Source: an uncultured Rhodospirillales bacterium (GTDB lineage Bacteria; Pseudomonadota; Alphaproteobacteria; Acetobacterales; Acetobacteraceae). Taken from it: a DNA stretch of 7,516 nt. This document shows positions 7,335 to 7,516 of the stretch, one piece after another. The notes beneath the pieces were generated by a model. That model made no database searches. It saw only the letters and a list, made by a program, of their open reading frames with translations, and was not told where the DNA came from. Position 1 is the stretch's first letter. Every line of letters begins with the position of its first letter. The position numbers were made by a program, and so were the translations under genes. The stretch covers positions 1 through 7,516 of the forward strand of contig CAIYPH010000415.1 in NCBI GenBank assembly GCA_903928045.1, written 5' to 3'.

Positions 7335-7378
7335 GCCGAGCTCCTCTCTGGAAGGAAGCAAGCGCTTCTTTTTGAAAG
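7331..7378 (-). pseudogene. Probable C-terminal remnant of an upstream DppD-type ATPase gene
   Basis: In the frame shifted from the ATPase gene, the minus strand reads LSKRSACFLPERSSA and then TGA at 7333-7331, overlapping the ATPase start in the ATGATG context. The piece SACFLPE aligns with VACHLAE near the end of the neighbouring DppF-type ATPase (residues 313-319): A, C, L and E fall at the same places, and the Cys corresponds to the fourth conserved cysteine of the family. Upstream of about 7378 the frame enters AT-rich DNA and meets TAG at 7384-7382. This fits the last residues of a sister ATPase cut by an insertion. Only about 15 residues are visible, so this is an inference. Confidence 0.45.
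7341..7346 (-). promoter_or_regulatory. Ribosome binding site of the ATPase gene
   Basis: GAGGAG lies 6 nt before ATG 7334 and 9 nt before ATG 7331. It sets the start of the DppF-type ATPase at one of these tandem ATGs and rules against the in-frame ATG at 7409. Confidence 0.8.
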
Positions 7379-7391
7379 GCTCTATTAGCGA

Positions 7392-7420
7392 ATCATATGC
7401 GTAGTTCATATTAGGTTCAA
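7392..7420 (-). promoter_or_regulatory. Candidate outward-facing sigma70 promoter for the ABC/amidohydrolase operon
   Basis: On the minus strand, TTGAAC (7420-7415) and TATGAT (7397-7392) are separated by exactly 17 nt. They match the -35 and -10 consensus at 4 of 6 and 5 of 6 positions. Transcription would start near 7385 and run into the ATPase ribosome binding site about 40 nt downstream. The elements lie in the DNA assigned to the insertion sequence. Predicted from sequence only; AT-rich DNA can give such matches by chance. Confidence 0.45.
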
Positions 7421-7448
7421 TCGTTTGGACGTATCGAGGATTGTGACG

Positions 7449-7516
7449 ATGGACAGCGCGGAATTTCGCAAGTGGCTTGAGGCGATTGACGGTTTGTCTG
7501 AGCAGCAGCGAGCGGA
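7449..7516 (+). CDS. Probable IS1595-family transposase, N-terminal fragment
   Basis: An open frame starts at ATG 7449 and runs off the right edge; the visible start is MDSAEFRKWLEAIDGLSEQQ. A ribosome binding site GAGGA (7436-7440) lies 8 nt ahead; GTG 7443 is in frame but too close to that site. The pattern of an aromatic, then WL, a short acidic stretch, L-S and QQR resembles the N-terminal helix that precedes the zinc ribbon in IS1595-type (ISXO2-like) transposases. No zinc-ribbon cysteines or DDE-type residues can be seen because the window ends after about 22 codons. The call rests on this short match plus the AT-rich, operon-breaking context. It is divergent to the ABC operon. It could instead be an unrelated small protein. 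Confidence 0.45.
   Translation, partial: MDSAEFRKWLEAIDGLSEQQRA

Larger units (their letters stand above)
7378..7516 (+). mobile_element. Left end of a probable insertion sequence (IS1595-like), truncated by the window
   Basis: From about 7370 the composition becomes clearly more AT-rich than the operon, and minus-strand coding character ends. A plus-strand ORF with a transposase-like N-terminus starts at 7449. The element end is placed provisionally at GGCTCTATTAGCG (from 7378), where the truncated upstream gene's frame stops looking like family sequence. The matching inverted repeat and target duplication would lie outside the window, so neither the boundary nor the family is proven. Confidence 0.4.

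Noticed and set aside
7372..7401. Plus-strand TTGAAA ... TATGCG as transposase promoter
   Set aside because: The -10 match is poor and the spacing 18 nt; it would also straddle the presumed element boundary.
7335..7409. N-terminal extension of the ATPase from ATG 7409
   Set aside because: The extra 25 residues come from AT-rich IS-like DNA, have no counterpart in the family, and bypass a strong GAGGAG site in front of ATG 7334. The candidate promoter would also start downstream of 7409.
1..7516. CRISPR arrays, tRNA or rRNA genes, riboswitches
   Set aside because: No regularly spaced repeats, no cloverleaf-like segment and no sufficiently long non-coding region were seen; nearly all of the window is coding.

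Overview
The window comes from a GC-rich Gram-negative bacterium, most likely an alphaproteobacterium. The evidence is the strong G/C bias at third codon positions, a classic PEP-CTERM tail at the left edge (an exosortase-sorted surface or exported protein), and Dpp/Opp-type ABC transporter and amidohydrolase sequences of proteobacterial character. An Acetobacteraceae-like host is a guess from the PEP-CTERM style; no rRNA or marker gene is present to confirm it.

Layout. Positions 1-168 (+) hold the last 55 codons of a PEP-CTERM protein, followed by a perfect 10-bp stem with a UUCG loop (terminator, 193-223). From 7334 down to 229, everything on the minus strand is one tightly packed gene cluster. 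In transcription order it is: DppF-type ATPase (7334-6354), DppB-type permease (6354-5431), DppC-type permease (5431-4568), a family-5 periplasmic substrate-binding protein (4468-2894), a cytosine-deaminase-like amidohydrolase (2897-1695), and a second, chlorohydrolase-like amidohydrolase (1695-229). Four junctions overlap by 1 or 4 nt (TGATG, TGATG, GTGA, TAATG). The only gap is 99 nt between the DppC-type gene and the binding-protein gene. The probable logic is import of a small nitrogenous compound through a Dpp/Opp-type importer, then hydrolytic deamination or amide cleavage in the cytoplasm. The substrate cannot be read from the sequence.

Right edge. Upstream of the ATPase gene the DNA becomes visibly more AT-rich, and a plus-strand ORF begins at 7449 whose first residues resemble an IS1595-type transposase N-terminus. 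The short open stretch on the minus strand just before the ATPase start reads ...ACFLPERSSA-stop. This resembles the C-terminus of a sister DppD-type ATPase and ends in the same overlapping-junction style as the rest of the operon. The best reading is that an insertion sequence landed in the last codons of the upstream ATPase gene and cut the operon. A good outward-facing sigma70-like promoter (TTGAAC - 17 nt - TATGAT, minus strand, 7420-7392) lies in the IS-side DNA and could now drive the rest of the operon.

Most notable points: the probable IS interruption with a possible replacement promoter; the loss of the canonical metal-binding HxH motif in the second amidohydrolase next to an intact first one; and the uncharacterised pairing of two dissimilar amidohydrolases with one Dpp-type importer.
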